The notes: a model not told the origin generated them from the letters alone. A stretch of DNA of 64,000 bases from an uncultured Oscillospiraceae bacterium (GCA_944385475.1 CALWXJ010000021.1:1-64000), one strand, 5' to 3'. Positions 7,167 through 15,108 are shown, numbered from the stretch's first letter. Translations and numbers: made by a program.

Positions 7167-7201
7167 AACAAAAGATGTGTGGCAAGCACATTTGCGTTTA
7201 T

Positions 7202-7278
7202 GCGCCCGTAGCTCAGTTGGATAGAGTGACAGACTCCGACTCTGTAGGCCACTGGTTCGAATCCAGCCGGGCGTACCA
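7202..7278 (+). tRNA. tRNA-Arg (anticodon CCG)
   Basis: Acceptor GCGCCCG pairs with CGGGCGT; anticodon stem ACAGA/TCTGT with loop CTCCGAC (anticodon CCG); T-loop TTCGAAT; CCA encoded. Single-gene transcript with its own promoter and terminator. Confidence 0.93.
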
Positions 7279-7280
7279 AA

Positions 7281-7317
7281 AACCACCGAAAACTTCGCGT
7301 TTTCGGTGGTTTTTTCT
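7281..7317 (+). terminator. Terminator of tRNA-Arg
   Basis: Thirteen-base-pair stem (AACCACCGAAAAC at 7281-7293 with 7299-7311) and a run of T, directly after the tRNA. Confidence 0.85.
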
Positions 7318-7469
7318 ATAGAAAGGTTTTACGCGTCCGTTTCACAGAAAAGAGGAGCAGGAAATCCCAGAAGATTTCCTGCTCCCCACAGTTTATGAGA
7401 AACGGCGTAGTTTGACCACCCGGGGATGGCTGCCCCTGGCAGATTTTGAGATCTTCGGACCAGTGCAGA

Positions 7470-8399
7470 TTAACTGGCTATGCTGCCAGCTGGATTCACA
7501 TGGATCATGACGTGCTTGACATCCGAAAACTGCCGTTCGACATTTTCGTGGATCTGTTCTGCCACCTCGTGGGCATCCCGGAGAGATTTATTGCCGTCCA
7601 CGGAGACTTCCAAATCGATATAGACCTTATTCCCGAACATTCTGGAGCAAAGCATGTCTACACCCAGCACATCTTTTTGAGACAGGACATACTCCGTCAG
7701 ATTTTTCTCATAATCCTCCCCGCAGGAGGTGTCCAGCATTTTCACCAGGGCATCTTTTGAAATGTCATAGGCGACTTTTACGATGAAGATACAGATTACA
7801 ACGCTTGCCACGGAATCCATTACGGGGAACCCCAGTATAGCCCCGGCGATACCGATCAAAGATCCGATGGAGGAAAAGGCGTCAGACCGATGGTGCCATG
7901 CGTCGGCCAGGAATGCGGTGGAATTGATCAGCTTTGCGTAGTAGCGGGTATACCAGTACATTGCCTCCTTGCCGACAATGGAAACGGCCGCCGCCACGAG
8001 AGCAATGGCGCTGGGAACAGTAAGGGTTTTATAGTTTCCAGAAAAAATGTTTTCCACGCCCACCTTGCCAACGCCGATTCCTGTCGCCATCAGTACAATG
8101 CGCAAAATCAAGGATGCGACGAACTCCATGCGCTCATGCCCGTATGGGTGCGTACAGTCCGCGTCTTTTTTTGACAGCTTCACCCCGATCCATGCAATCA
8201 GCGTGGTGAGGACATCGGAGAAGGAGTGGATCGCGTCTGAGATCATTGCTCCGGAGTTCCCCACGATTCCCGCGAACATCTTGAATCCTGAGAGCACCGT
8301 ATTTCCCATCACACTGACCAACGACAAGTTTTTGATAATTGCCGCCTCATTGATCGGCCGGGAAGGGGATTTGGCTGTTTTTTTGTGTTTGGTTGTCAT
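7470..8399 (-). CDS. Cation diffusion facilitator (CDF) metal exporter, NiCo-controlled
   Basis: Metal/proton antiporter of 309 residues in the cell membrane. The start at 8399 sits behind AGGAGG. Six membrane segments in the first 230 residues include the transport-site motifs DAIHSFSD (55-62) and DAWHHRSD (166-173). A cytoplasmic C-terminal domain (about 230-309) ends with VKHVMIHVNPAG, the typical CDF metal-sensing fold. The leader carries a NiCo riboswitch with its own terminator, so Co2+ or Ni2+ (possibly also Fe2+) is the likely substrate; that is inferred from the control element. Confidence 0.9.
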   Translation of the reverse strand: MTTKHKKTAKSPSRPINEAAIIKNLSLVSVMGNTVLSGFKMFAGIVGNSGAMISDAIHSFSDVLTTLIAWIGVKLSKKDADCTHPYGHERMEFVASLILRIVLMATGIGVGKVGVENIFSGNYKTLTVPSAIALVAAAVSIVGKEAMYWYTRYYAKLINSTAFLADAWHHRSDAFSSIGSLIGIAGAILGFPVMDSVASVVICIFIVKVAYDISKDALVKMLDTSCGEDYEKNLTEYVLSQKDVLGVDMLCSRMFGNKVYIDLEVSVDGNKSLRDAHEVAEQIHENVERQFSDVKHVMIHVNPAGSIAS

Positions 8400-8487
8400 A
8401 AAAGAATCCTCCTGTTTCGTCATGTATGATGACAGTGATATTTCTCTTATGAGCACCCCATTGAGAGAATCTGTTCCGTAAATGAAC

Positions 8488-8530
8488 ATAAAAAAACATC
8501 TGCGGAACATACAACTGTCCCGCAGATGTT
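8488..8530 (-). terminator. Riboswitch-controlled terminator ahead of the CDF gene
   Basis: Minus-strand stem AACATCTGCGG / CCGCAGATGTT followed by a T-run. Its left arm is also the 3' strand of the last aptamer helix (CAGATG/CATCTG), so a folded, metal-bound aptamer should prevent termination: an ON switch. Confidence 0.8.
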
Positions 8531-8600
8531 AAAAAACCATCTGCTGCCACATCAGCGGCCCGGCCCCGTGCCCAAACGGGTCATCGCCTGCTCAGTTTGT
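8511..8600 (-). ncRNA. NiCo (czcD-type) riboswitch aptamer
   Basis: Read on the minus strand, the leader contains ACTGAGCAGGCGATGACC, later GGGCCGGGCCGCTG, then CAGCAGATG...CATCTGCGGGACAGT. These are the conserved blocks of the NiCo riboswitch, including the GCAGG and GCCGGG junction segments and the closing GGGACAGT that pairs with ACTG. Gene context (CDF exporter) matches the known class. Identified by recalled consensus, not by a covariance search. Confidence 0.85.
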
Positions 8601-8654
8601 ACTGTTGATCTCGCACCCTAAATCAGGATGTAATGCAGTGCAAAGAATCTTTTT

Positions 8655-8683
8655 ATTATACTATATATTATTCCGCCCGTCAA
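8655..8683 (-). promoter_or_regulatory. Promoter of the NiCo riboswitch / CDF transcript
   Basis: Minus strand TTGACG, 17-base spacer, TATAAT, about 50 bases ahead of the aptamer. The stretch from 8684 to 8884 is AT-rich and I see no gene or RNA in it. Confidence 0.8.
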
Positions 8684-8884
8684 GAAATGGTTCTTGAAAT
8701 TTGGAAATAATGGGGATTTTTAATTGGTTGTAAAGCAGCGTCTGGCTTGTTCTATAATTGTATATTTTTGAACGATGACACAGAAAAATTTGCAGCAATA
8801 AAAAATCGGAGTGTAATTATAGGACTTGGAAAAATACAGCCATATCAATGGTTTTAGCCAGCAATCAAGAGGTTTTTTATCCGT

Positions 8885-9196
8885 TCAGATTATATAGTCT
8901 AAAATATTTTCAGTTTTTGTTTCTGCTTCCACTACTACTGTGACTTCTTCATCTCTTTCTTCAAGATCGCGAAAAAGTTCCAGCATGATCTCAACAGCTT
9001 CTCTCATTTCAGAAGGAATCTTCTCAATGTTTTTTAGGACGATAGTAGTCGGAAATTCAAAGGAGCAGTGGAGGCAATCCCAAAGAGCATCCATATTATT
9101 TCCATAGTAATCTGGAAGTTGGAATACTTTTTTAAAATACTCGTGTAACTTCCATAGGGAATTGATTCCTGCAAAATCTAAAATAATTTCCTTCAT
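8885..9196 (-). CDS. Barstar-family ribonuclease inhibitor (immunity protein)
   Basis: Predicted inhibitor of the barnase-like toxin encoded just upstream. 103 residues, close to barstar (about 90). The family signature LPDYYGNNMDALWDCL (helix that fills the RNase active site) is clear, followed by the usual strand TTIVLKNI and a C-terminal TENILDYI. Its start overlaps the toxin stop by 4 bases (ATGA), indicating translational coupling. AT-rich relative to surrounding core genes, pointing to horizontal acquisition. Confidence 0.9.
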   Translation of the reverse strand: MKEIILDFAGINSLWKLHEYFKKVFQLPDYYGNNMDALWDCLHCSFEFPTTIVLKNIEKIPSEMREAVEIMLELFRDLEERDEEVTVVVEAETKTENILDYII

Positions 9197-9795
9197 CGTA
9201 TAGCCTCCAGTCCAATTTCATAAAAGGTCAAATAGTGGTCATAGGTGACAAAAATCAGTCCGTCATTTGAATAGAGCAATCGGCAACCATTGCGATACCC
9301 GCGGACATAATCAAAATCCGCCTCATACCAAACTCGACCGATTGCTACAGGAAGCCTATGGTCACGGTTTTTATAAATATCGCCTCCGATTCGTGTTCCG
9401 GGTAACACATCGGCAAGATTACCGAGCCATTTCTTCCATCCACGCTCTTTTGCCTCATCCTGCGTCAAATAAGAGTCAGGGAGTCTGCCATGAATTGCCA
9501 CATACAAATCTACACCTTCACTCCCTGCTTTTGTTGCAGTCCCAACAGCAATTGCGGTCATTGTTTCTACATGGCATTTGCAATTGGGGTGGACTGGAAT
9601 TTCCGCGATTCTGGGATCATCAACTGCAAGAATCCTGCCGTTCATGGATGCACAATAATAACAAGTACCAGGTGTTATGATGGCGCGCCAGATCTTCCAC
9701 AGTCTACTTTCGCAAGTAACCCTTGCCGCTTTGCGCAAAATATGGCTGCTAAAATAATTACTGATAATATACCCTGTTTTCTTGACGATGTACAC
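9193..9795 (-). CDS. Barnase-type ribonuclease toxin with MuF-like N-terminal fragment
   Basis: Predicted guanyl-preferring RNase, 200 residues from a GTG start behind AGGGGGA. A longer frame to 9912 runs into the tRNA terminator and is rejected. Residues 100-195 match barnase: LPDSYLTQDEAKERGW, GNLADVLPGTRIGGDIY, VWYEADFDY (Glu158, general base), YRNGCR (Arg168, Arg172) and TYDHYLTF (His187), so every catalytic residue I can check is kept. Residues 40-76 contain TPGTCYYCASMNG and HPNCKCHVE, the Cys/His pattern of phage MuF-type head proteins, known carriers of C-terminal toxins. No signal peptide or secretion domain is visible, so this may be a displaced tail of a larger polymorphic toxin. 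Cognate barstar follows immediately. Confidence 0.85.
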   Translation of the reverse strand: MYIVKKTGYIISNYFSSHILRKAARVTCESRLWKIWRAIITPGTCYYCASMNGRILAVDDPRIAEIPVHPNCKCHVETMTAIAVGTATKAGSEGVDLYVAIHGRLPDSYLTQDEAKERGWKKWLGNLADVLPGTRIGGDIYKNRDHRLPVAIGRVWYEADFDYVRGYRNGCRLLYSNDGLIFVTYDHYLTFYEIGLEAIR

Positions 9796-9899
9796 ACCAT
9801 TTCCCCCTATATGTAAAATAGAACTTCTACATATAGGCGTCCAATAGCCAAAAGTTACACGTTTCCATGCAACAAGAAATGAAAATTTACAAAATAAAA

Positions 9900-9925
9900 G
9901 GGTAAGTCCCATAAGGACTTACCCT

Positions 9926-9926
<1 letters not shown>
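9900..9926 (-). terminator. Terminator of tRNA-Pro(GGG)
   Basis: Minus strand AAGGGTAAGTCC TTAT GGACTTACCC-type hairpin followed by TTTTATTTTG, immediately after the tRNA CCA. It separates the tRNA from the toxin gene. Confidence 0.8.
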
Positions 9927-10001
<75 letters not shown>

Positions 10002-10034
10002 ATAAATATCTGATTTATTAAAGTCAGCTTATGT

Positions 10035-10063
10035 ATATTAGCACAGCTTGAAAAAAAAAGCAA
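10035..10063 (-). promoter_or_regulatory. Promoter of tRNA-Pro(GGG)
   Basis: Minus strand TTGCTT, 17-base spacer, TAATAT, about 33 bases before the tRNA. Confidence 0.6.
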
Positions 10064-10202
10064 GACCTAAAATGCAAAAAAATCATTTTTTTGTAAAAGC
10101 AGGAGCAAGATCTTCAGTATCTTCCAGCAGGATCGAGGAATAAGGCCATCTATGCAGGCGTTTCTATAGGAGAAAACAGGTGCTGGCACAGGCGCCTCTC
10201 TT

Positions 10203-10242
10203 AAAAAAGACATGGGCAGGCAGAGAATGCCTGTCCATGTCT
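10203..10242 (-). terminator. Terminator of guaB
   Basis: Stem of 14 pairs (GACATGGGCAGGCA at 10209-10222 with 10228-10241) followed on the minus strand by TTTTTTAA. Bases 10064-10202 hold no gene I can see. Confidence 0.8.
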
Positions 10243-10281
10243 GAAAAATAGGTAGGGAGACTTTATAAAAGAGGTGGTCCC

Positions 10282-11793
10282 TTAATTACGGCTGGAAGAA
10301 TTGGTGGTATCCTTCAAAAGGACATCGTGGGCGCCGCCTTCCACAATAGAGGTGGCGGAGACCAGTGTCAGCTTGGCTTTTTTGCGCAGTTCCGGGATGG
10401 TAAGTGCACCGCAGTTGCACATGGTAGAACGGATCTTGGCCAAGGTGGTAGCCATGCCGTCAGAAAGCGAGCCGGCATAGGGCACATAGGAGTCCACGCC
10501 CTCTTCAAAGCTGAGCTTTGCAGCACCGCCCAGGTCATAGCGCTGCCAGTTCCGGGCCCGGGCGCTGCCCTCGCCCCAATATTCCTTCATATAGCTGCCG
10601 CCAATCAAAACCTTGCTGGTGGGAGACTCATCAAACCGGGAGAAATAACGGCCCAGCATGCAGAAGTCTGCACCCATGGCCAGAGCGAGGGTGATGTGAT
10701 AGTCCTGGACAATGCCGCCGTCGGCGCAGACGGGGACATAGATGCCAGTCTCTTCGAAATACTTGTCCCGTTCGGCGGCCACATCGATCACAGCGGTGGC
10801 CTGGCCGCGGCCGATGCCCTTGGTCTCTCGGGTGATGCAGATGGAGCCGCCGCCGATTCCGATCTTTACGAAATCGGCCCCGGCGTCCGCCAGGAAGCGG
10901 AAGCCTTCTCCGTCCACCACATTGCCGGCGCCCACTTTCACGCTGTCACCATAGCGCTCCCGGATCCATTTCAATGTCCGCAGCTGCCATTCAGAATAGC
11001 CTTCGGAAGAGTCGATCACCAGCACGTCTACGCCCGCCTCTACCAGGGCAGGGACACGGTCGGCGTAGTCCCGGGTGTTGATGCCGGCGCCCACCACATA
11101 GCGCTTCTGGGAATCCAACAGTTCCAGAGGATTGCCCTTGTGGGAGTCATAGTCCTTCCGGAAGACGAAGCTCACCAGATGCCCGTCGGCAGAGACGATG
11201 GGCAGGGCGTTGAGCTTATGATCCCAGATGATATTGTTGGCCTCTTTGAGGCTGGTGCCCTCCGGAGCGGAAATAAGCTTTTCCGCAGGGGTCATAAATT
11301 CCTGCACGGGAGTAGCGGGATCCATCCGGCTGACGCGATAATCCCGGCTGGTGACCAGGCCCAGGAGTTTGCCCGTCCCGGTGCCGTCGTCGGTGACTGC
11401 CATGGTGGAGTGGCCGGTACGGGCTTTAAGGGCCAATACGTCACTGAGCGTATCATCCAGACGCAGGTTGGAGTCACTGAACACAAAACCGGCTTTATAA
11501 TTCTTCACCCGACGGACCATATCGGCCTGCTGGTCAATGGGCTGGGAGACATAGATAAAGGCGATGCCGCCCTCCTTGGCAAGGCCAATTCCCATATTCT
11601 CACCGGAAACGGCCTGCATGACGGCGGAAACCATGGGCACATTCATCGTCAGGGGGCACTCCTCCCCCTTTTTGTACTTCACCACCGGCGTTTTCAAAGA
11701 GACGTTGGAGGGGACGCACTCAGAAGAGGAATAGCCGGGGACCAACAGATACTCGCTGAAGGTATGGGACGGTTCTGTGAAATAGTATGCCAT
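10282..11793 (-). CDS. guaB: IMP dehydrogenase
   Basis: NAD-dependent oxidation of IMP to XMP, the committed step to GMP. 503 residues from an ATG behind GAGGTGG; a longer frame covers the leader only. TIM-barrel halves flank a CBS pair (about 110-220). The active-site loop [12 protein letters not shown] carries catalytic Cys319, and [20 protein letters not shown] is the phosphate-binding stretch. The flap [19 protein letters not shown] is clear. The loop reads GGG rather than the GPG of the common bacterial form; it belongs to a variant seen in many Clostridia, by recall. Transcribed alone, with its own terminator. Confidence 0.93.
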   Translation of the reverse strand: MAYYFTEPSHTFSEYLLVPGYSSSECVPSNVSLKTPVVKYKKGEECPLTMNVPMVSAVMQAVSGENMGIGLAKEGGIAFIYVSQPIDQQADMVRRVKNYKAGFVFSDSNLRLDDTLSDVLALKARTGHSTMAVTDDGTGTGKLLGLVTSRDYRVSRMDPATPVQEFMTPAEKLISAPEGTSLKEANNIIWDHKLNALPIVSADGHLVSFVFRKDYDSHKGNPLELLDSQKRYVVGAGINTRDYADRVPALVEAGVDVLVIDSSEGYSEWQLRTLKWIRERYGDSVKVGAGNVVDGEGFRFLADAGADFVKIGIGGGSICITRETKGIGRGQATAVIDVAAERDKYFEETGIYVPVCADGGIVQDYHITLALAMGADFCMLGRYFSRFDESPTSKVLIGGSYMKEYWGEGSARARNWQRYDLGGAAKLSFEEGVDSYVPYAGSLSDGMATTLAKIRSTMCNCGALTIPELRKKAKLTLVSATSIVEGGAHDVLLKDTTNSSSRN

Positions 11794-11849
11794 AAGCCAC
11801 CTCGTCAAAATAAAATATACCGGAATGGGAGAGCAATTCATTATCCTAT

Positions 11850-11877
11850 ATTTTAACAGAAAGTGCCAAAAATTCAA
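11850..11877 (-). promoter_or_regulatory. Possible guaB promoter
   Basis: Minus strand TTGAAT, 16-base spacer, TAAAAT, 57 bases ahead of guaB. A GC-rich hairpin at 11922-11940 (GGACCGCC/GGCGGTCC) lies upstream and has no T-run. Confidence 0.45.
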
Positions 11878-12097
11878 CGAAAAAATAGGATTCCCAAGAA
11901 TTTTCCCCCAGGACCGCCCTTTCGGCGGTCCGGCTGTTCGAATACCTGCCATTGTAGCGGACTTTCCCCATGACCGCAATGGGCAAAATGGACAGAATTC
12001 GGCGTATTTTAAGCAAATGGGTCGGTTTTCCGCAAAAAAATTCGGATGTTTGCTTTTTTTAAAACTGGGAAAAATGCGCTTTTTCGTGTAATTTAAC

Positions 12098-12115
12098 GGT
12101 GGACATATGTCCACC
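12098..12115. promoter_or_regulatory. 18-bp palindromic operator overlapping the aroK -35
   Basis: GGTGGACATATGTCCACC is a perfect palindrome covering the -35 hexamer of the aroK promoter. A related site (GGACA-2-TGTCC) lies at 49760-49771 downstream of the livJ -10. The binding protein is unknown. Confidence 0.6.
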
Positions 12116-12128
12116 AAACAGCTATAAT
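12100..12128 (+). promoter_or_regulatory. Promoter of aroK
   Basis: TGGACA (inside the palindrome), 17-base spacer, TATAAT. About 50 bases of leader include the hairpin CGCGGGGGAGCCCGCG (12144-12159). Confidence 0.7.
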
Positions 12129-12183
12129 AACAAAAAACAATACCGCGGGGGAGCCCGCGTCATAAAACGAGCGAGGAATGGAT

Positions 12184-12696
12184 ATGAAAAACATCATTCT
12201 CATTGGCATGCCGGGGACGGGGAAGAGCACGGTGGGACATGCCTTGGCAGAGCAGCTGCACTATGATTTTGTGGATCTGGACGATTTGATTGTGGAGGCG
12301 GCGGGGAAGACCCTGCCTCAGATCCTGCGTACCGAAGGGCTGGAACGGTTCTTGGAGATTGAGCGCCAGGTGGGACTGGACCTCAATCGGGAAAATACCA
12401 TTGTGGCAACCGGCGGCAGCATGGTCCTCTCCGGGGACGCCATGGATCACCTGCGGGAAAATGGGATCACCGTCTGGCTGGAGACGCCCTTGTCTCGGAT
12501 TGCCGAGCGGATGCCGGAGGACCTGACAGACCGGGGGATCGCCGCCCCTCCCGGCGTTACGCTTCAGGAGGTCTACACCCAGCGCCGGCCGCTGTATGCC
12601 AAATATGCCGACATCATCGTGGTGAGCCAGAATGGCGGGGATGATACGGCCCATGCGGTGGAGGAGGTCATGAGCCTGGTGGGAATGAGCCTTTGA
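12184..12696 (+). CDS. aroK: Shikimate kinase
   Basis: Phosphorylates shikimate with ATP on the chorismate pathway. 170 residues from the second ATG, which is 6 bases behind GAGGA; the ATG at 12178 abuts the ribosome site. Walker A is GMPGTGKST (residues 8-16), shikimate-binding acid pair in FVDLDDLI, EGLERFLEIE matches the family FRxxE region with a change (no Arg in FRDWE position), and VATGGSMV is the Gly-Gly shikimate loop. Alone in its transcription unit, with no other aro genes nearby. Confidence 0.88.
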   Translation: MKNIILIGMPGTGKSTVGHALAEQLHYDFVDLDDLIVEAAGKTLPQILRTEGLERFLEIERQVGLDLNRENTIVATGGSMVLSGDAMDHLRENGITVWLETPLSRIAERMPEDLTDRGIAAPPGVTLQEVYTQRRPLYAKYADIIVVSQNGGDDTAHAVEEVMSLVGMSL

Positions 12697-12710
12697 ATCC
12701 GAAGACTGAG

Positions 12711-12738
12711 ACGACGGGGAATTTCCCCGTCGTTTTTT
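12711..12738 (+). terminator. Terminator of aroK
   Basis: Ten-base-pair stem ACGACGGGGA / TCCCCGTCGT and a run of T. Confidence 0.85.
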
Positions 12739-12784
12739 ATAATTTTGAGGTCGGATTTTGGTAAAAAATAAGCAGAGCGGGCTC

Positions 12785-12813
12785 TTGCAATCCACGGGCT
12801 GCTTTTGTATAAT
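12785..12813 (+). promoter_or_regulatory. Promoter of the uraA leader
   Basis: TTGCAA, 17-base spacer, TATAAT. The predicted transcript starts near 12820, about 20 bases before the leader-peptide start codon. Confidence 0.8.
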
Positions 12814-12841
12814 AACACGAAGTGAGAAGGGAGGAGAGCGT

Positions 12842-12931
12842 ATGCAGTATCTGGCGGCGGAACAGCGGGAATTTTATTCTCTGGCCGCTTTGTCCGTATT
12901 GCGGCTTTCCATTTTCTTTCACCGGCTGTAA
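12842..12931 (+). CDS. Putative leader peptide of the uracil permease gene
   Basis: Twenty-nine codons from an ATG behind an excellent AGGGAGGAG site: MQYLAAEQREFYSLAALSVL then RLSIFFHRL. The last codons (CAC CGG CTG TAA) form the left arm of an intrinsic terminator at 12921-12948, and a pyrimidine-rich stretch (TTTCCATTTTCTTTC) precedes it. A ribosome reaching the stop codon would cover the terminator stem. This layout resembles the UTP-sensed attenuator of enterobacterial pyrBI. The coding potential and geometry are seen; the regulatory role is inference. Confidence 0.6.
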   Translation: MQYLAAEQREFYSLAALSVLRLSIFFHRL

Positions 12932-12949
12932 GTGCCGGTATTTTTTTTG
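12921..12949 (+). terminator. Attenuator-type terminator ahead of uraA
   Basis: Stem ACCGGC / GCCGGT, loop TGTAAGT (contains the leader-peptide stop), then A and eight T. It lies 49 bases before the uraA start, within its transcript. Confidence 0.75.
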
Positions 12950-12997
12950 CCTGTGGCGTTCTATTTAAAGTTGATGGAGAAAAGAAAGGAGTACCCC

Positions 12998-14404
12998 ATG
13001 AAAAAATCACCTGACGCTGTGGGACAGGCTCCCATTCGGGATGCCCGCTCTCTGGGAGTGCCCAAGATGCTGGTTCTGGGCCTGCAGCACATGTTTGCCA
13101 TGTTCGGCGCAACGGTGCTGGTGCCCATCCTGGTCCAGAGCTATGGCCTGCCGCTGAACATCCAGACCACGCTGTTTTTCGCCGGTTTTGGCACGCTGTT
13201 TTTCCATGTGTGCACCAAGATGAAGGTCCCGGCCTTTTTAGGATCTTCCTTCGCCTTCTTAGGCGGATTCCAGGCCATGGCCGCGTTGGAAAGCGGCATC
13301 TATGCCACTATGGAACCGGCGGAGAAGCTGCAGTATGCCTGTGGCGGCATTGTGGTGGCTGGACTTTTGTATGTGGTGCTGGCTGCTATCATTAAGGCAG
13401 TGGGGGTGCATAAAGTCATGCGCTTTTTGCCCCCTGTGGTCACCGGGCCCATCATCATCCTCATTGGGCTGAATCTCGCCCCGTCTGCGGTGAGCAATGC
13501 CTCCACCTGCTGGTGGCTGGCCCTGGTGGCTATGGCCATTATTGTGGTGGCCAACATCTGGGGCAAAGGTATGATCAAGATCATCCCCATTTTGCTGGGG
13601 GTGGTGGGCTCCTATCTGGTGGCGGTGGCGGCCAATGCCATGGGCGCCACCGTGATCACCGACGCCGCCACCGGTGCCACAGGCCCCATGCTGGATTTCT
13701 CCGGTATGGCACAGGCCAGCCTCTTCGGCTTCCAGCCGTTTTTGACGGATATCTCCCACAACATCGCCAAGTTTGATGTTTCCGCGATTTTGGTGATGGC
13801 CCCCATTGCTATTGCTTCCATGATGGAGCATATCGGGGACATGTCCGCCATCTCCGCCACGGTGGGTGAGAATTTCATTGAGGACCCCGGCCTGCACCGC
13901 ACTTTGGTGGGAGACGGCATTGCCACGTCCCTGGCTGGCCTCTTCTGCGGCCCCTCTAACACCACTTATGGCGAGAATACCGGCGTGCTGGTCCTCTCCC
14001 GGGTGCATGATCCCCGGGTCATCCGCCTGGCGGCTCTCTATGCGGTGATCTTGTCCTTCAGCCCCAAGTTTGCGGCTTTCGTAAACTCTATTCCCGCGGC
14101 CATCATCGGCGGTGTCAGCTTTATCCTCTACGGTATGATCTCCGCCATCGGCGTGCGCAACGTGGTGGAAAATCGGGTGGACTTCACCAATTCCCGCAAC
14201 CTCATCATCGCCGCGGTGATTTTGGTATGCGGCCTGGGCTTTACTGGCGGCCTCACCTTCCATGTGGGGGGCGCCGCCATCACGCTGACCTCTCTGGCCA
14301 TTGCCGCCATTGCCGGCATCGTCCTCAATGCCATTCTTCCCGGCAACGACTTCCACTTCGGAAAGAGCGCCAACGACGCCTCCGGCAACCTGGGACAGTA
14401 TTGA
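12998..14404 (+). CDS. uraA: Uracil permease, NCS2 family
   Basis: Proton-coupled uracil importer with about 14 membrane segments, 468 residues. The ATG at 12998 lies behind AAAGGAG. GLQHMFAMFGATVLVPILVQ is the family N-terminal signature. The substrate-site acids are present in IASMMEHIGDMSAIS and in PSNTTYGENTGVL, the latter being typical of uracil rather than xanthine members. Transcribed with an upstream leader peptide and attenuator, which fits control by pyrimidine supply. Uracil specificity is inferred from motif and context. Confidence 0.88.
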   Translation: MKKSPDAVGQAPIRDARSLGVPKMLVLGLQHMFAMFGATVLVPILVQSYGLPLNIQTTLFFAGFGTLFFHVCTKMKVPAFLGSSFAFLGGFQAMAALESGIYATMEPAEKLQYACGGIVVAGLLYVVLAAIIKAVGVHKVMRFLPPVVTGPIIILIGLNLAPSAVSNASTCWWLALVAMAIIVVANIWGKGMIKIIPILLGVVGSYLVAVAANAMGATVITDAATGATGPMLDFSGMAQASLFGFQPFLTDISHNIAKFDVSAILVMAPIAIASMMEHIGDMSAISATVGENFIEDPGLHRTLVGDGIATSLAGLFCGPSNTTYGENTGVLVLSRVHDPRVIRLAALYAVILSFSPKFAAFVNSIPAAIIGGVSFILYGMISAIGVRNVVENRVDFTNSRNLIIAAVILVCGLGFTGGLTFHVGGAAITLTSLAIAAIAGIVLNAILPGNDFHFGKSANDASGNLGQY

Positions 14405-14414
14405 TGCAATACAG

Positions 14415-14448
14415 AAAAAAGGCTTTCCTCCGGGAAAGCCTTTTTTTT
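14415..14448. terminator. Terminator of uraA
   Basis: Stem GGCTTTCC / GGAAAGCC, loop TCCG, flanked by six A and eight T. Confidence 0.88.
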
Positions 14449-14503
14449 CATGTTATACTGTGATAAAATGCTCCTTGTTGAAAGAAAAGGAGGGGAGAGC
14501 GTC

Positions 14504-15055
14504 ATGGAGAACGTGGAATTTGCAGTGCTGGACTGGATCCAGGCCCATTTGCGCTGCGGATTTTTGGATGCGGTGCTGCCCTTTATCACGAATCTTTCCA
14601 ACCACGGAGAGATCTGGATCGCCCTGGCAGTGGTGCTGGTACTGTTTCGCAGGACCCGTCGGGCCGGCTGGACGCTGGGCGGCGGATTGCTGCTGGACCT
14701 GCTGCTTTGCAACATGTTTTTAAAGCCCCTGGTGAACCGCCTCCGACCCTTTCAGGTACGCCCGGGGATCGAGCTGCTGGTGCAGGCCCCGGGGGATGCC
14801 TCGTTCCCCTCCGGGCACACAGCGGTATCCTTTGCGGCGGTGTTTGCCCTGTGGAGTGTGGGGAGTCCTCTATGGAAGCCAGCGTTGGTTTTGGCGGTGA
14901 CCATTGCCTTTTCCAGGCTGTATCTCTATGTCCACTGGCCCAGCGATGTGCTGGGCGGAGTGGTGGTAGGGGCTGTAGCGGGCTGTGCCGCCGGTGCCAT
15001 CTCCAAAGCCATTGCCCGCTGGATGGAGTCCCGGCGGGAGACGGACCATGGGTGA
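14504..15055 (+). CDS. PAP2-family membrane phosphatase
   Basis: Membrane lipid phosphatase of 183 residues, possibly acting on undecaprenyl pyrophosphate or phosphatidic acid. The start is set by AAGGAGGGG. All three acid-phosphatase motifs are intact: KPLVNRLRP (74-82), PSGHT (102-106) and SRLYLYVHWPSD (137-148, with the nucleophile-activating His and Asp). About five membrane segments. Alone between two terminators. The exact substrate cannot be read from sequence; BcrC-like recycling of the wall lipid carrier is one option. Confidence 0.88.
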   Translation: MENVEFAVLDWIQAHLRCGFLDAVLPFITNLSNHGEIWIALAVVLVLFRRTRRAGWTLGGGLLLDLLLCNMFLKPLVNRLRPFQVRPGIELLVQAPGDASFPSGHTAVSFAAVFALWSVGSPLWKPALVLAVTIAFSRLYLYVHWPSDVLGGVVVGAVAGCAAGAISKAIARWMESRRETDHG

Positions 15056-15063
15056 GAAAAAAG

Positions 15064-15108
15064 AAAACTGCCGGGGTTGGAATCGCCTCCATCCCCGGCA
15101 GTCTTTTA
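15064..15108. terminator. Bidirectional terminator between PAP2 and radical SAM genes
   Basis: Stem ACTGCCGGGG (15067-15076) with 15093-15102, extended inside by four more pairs, with A-rich left and T-rich right flanks. Confidence 0.8.

Noticed and set aside
9796..9912. Extension of the barnase gene to an ATG at 9912
   Set aside because: It would start inside the tRNA-Pro(GGG) terminator and has no ribosome site; GTG at 9795 has AGGGGGA.
10327..11856. Long open frame on the + strand opposite guaB
   Set aside because: Antisense shadow of a GC-rich gene; composition (His/Gly/Gln-rich) and lack of ribosome site do not support coding.
11922..11940. GC-rich hairpin in the guaB-aroK gap as a terminator
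   Set aside because: No T-run on either strand, and no gene ends there; left as a leader hairpin of unknown use.
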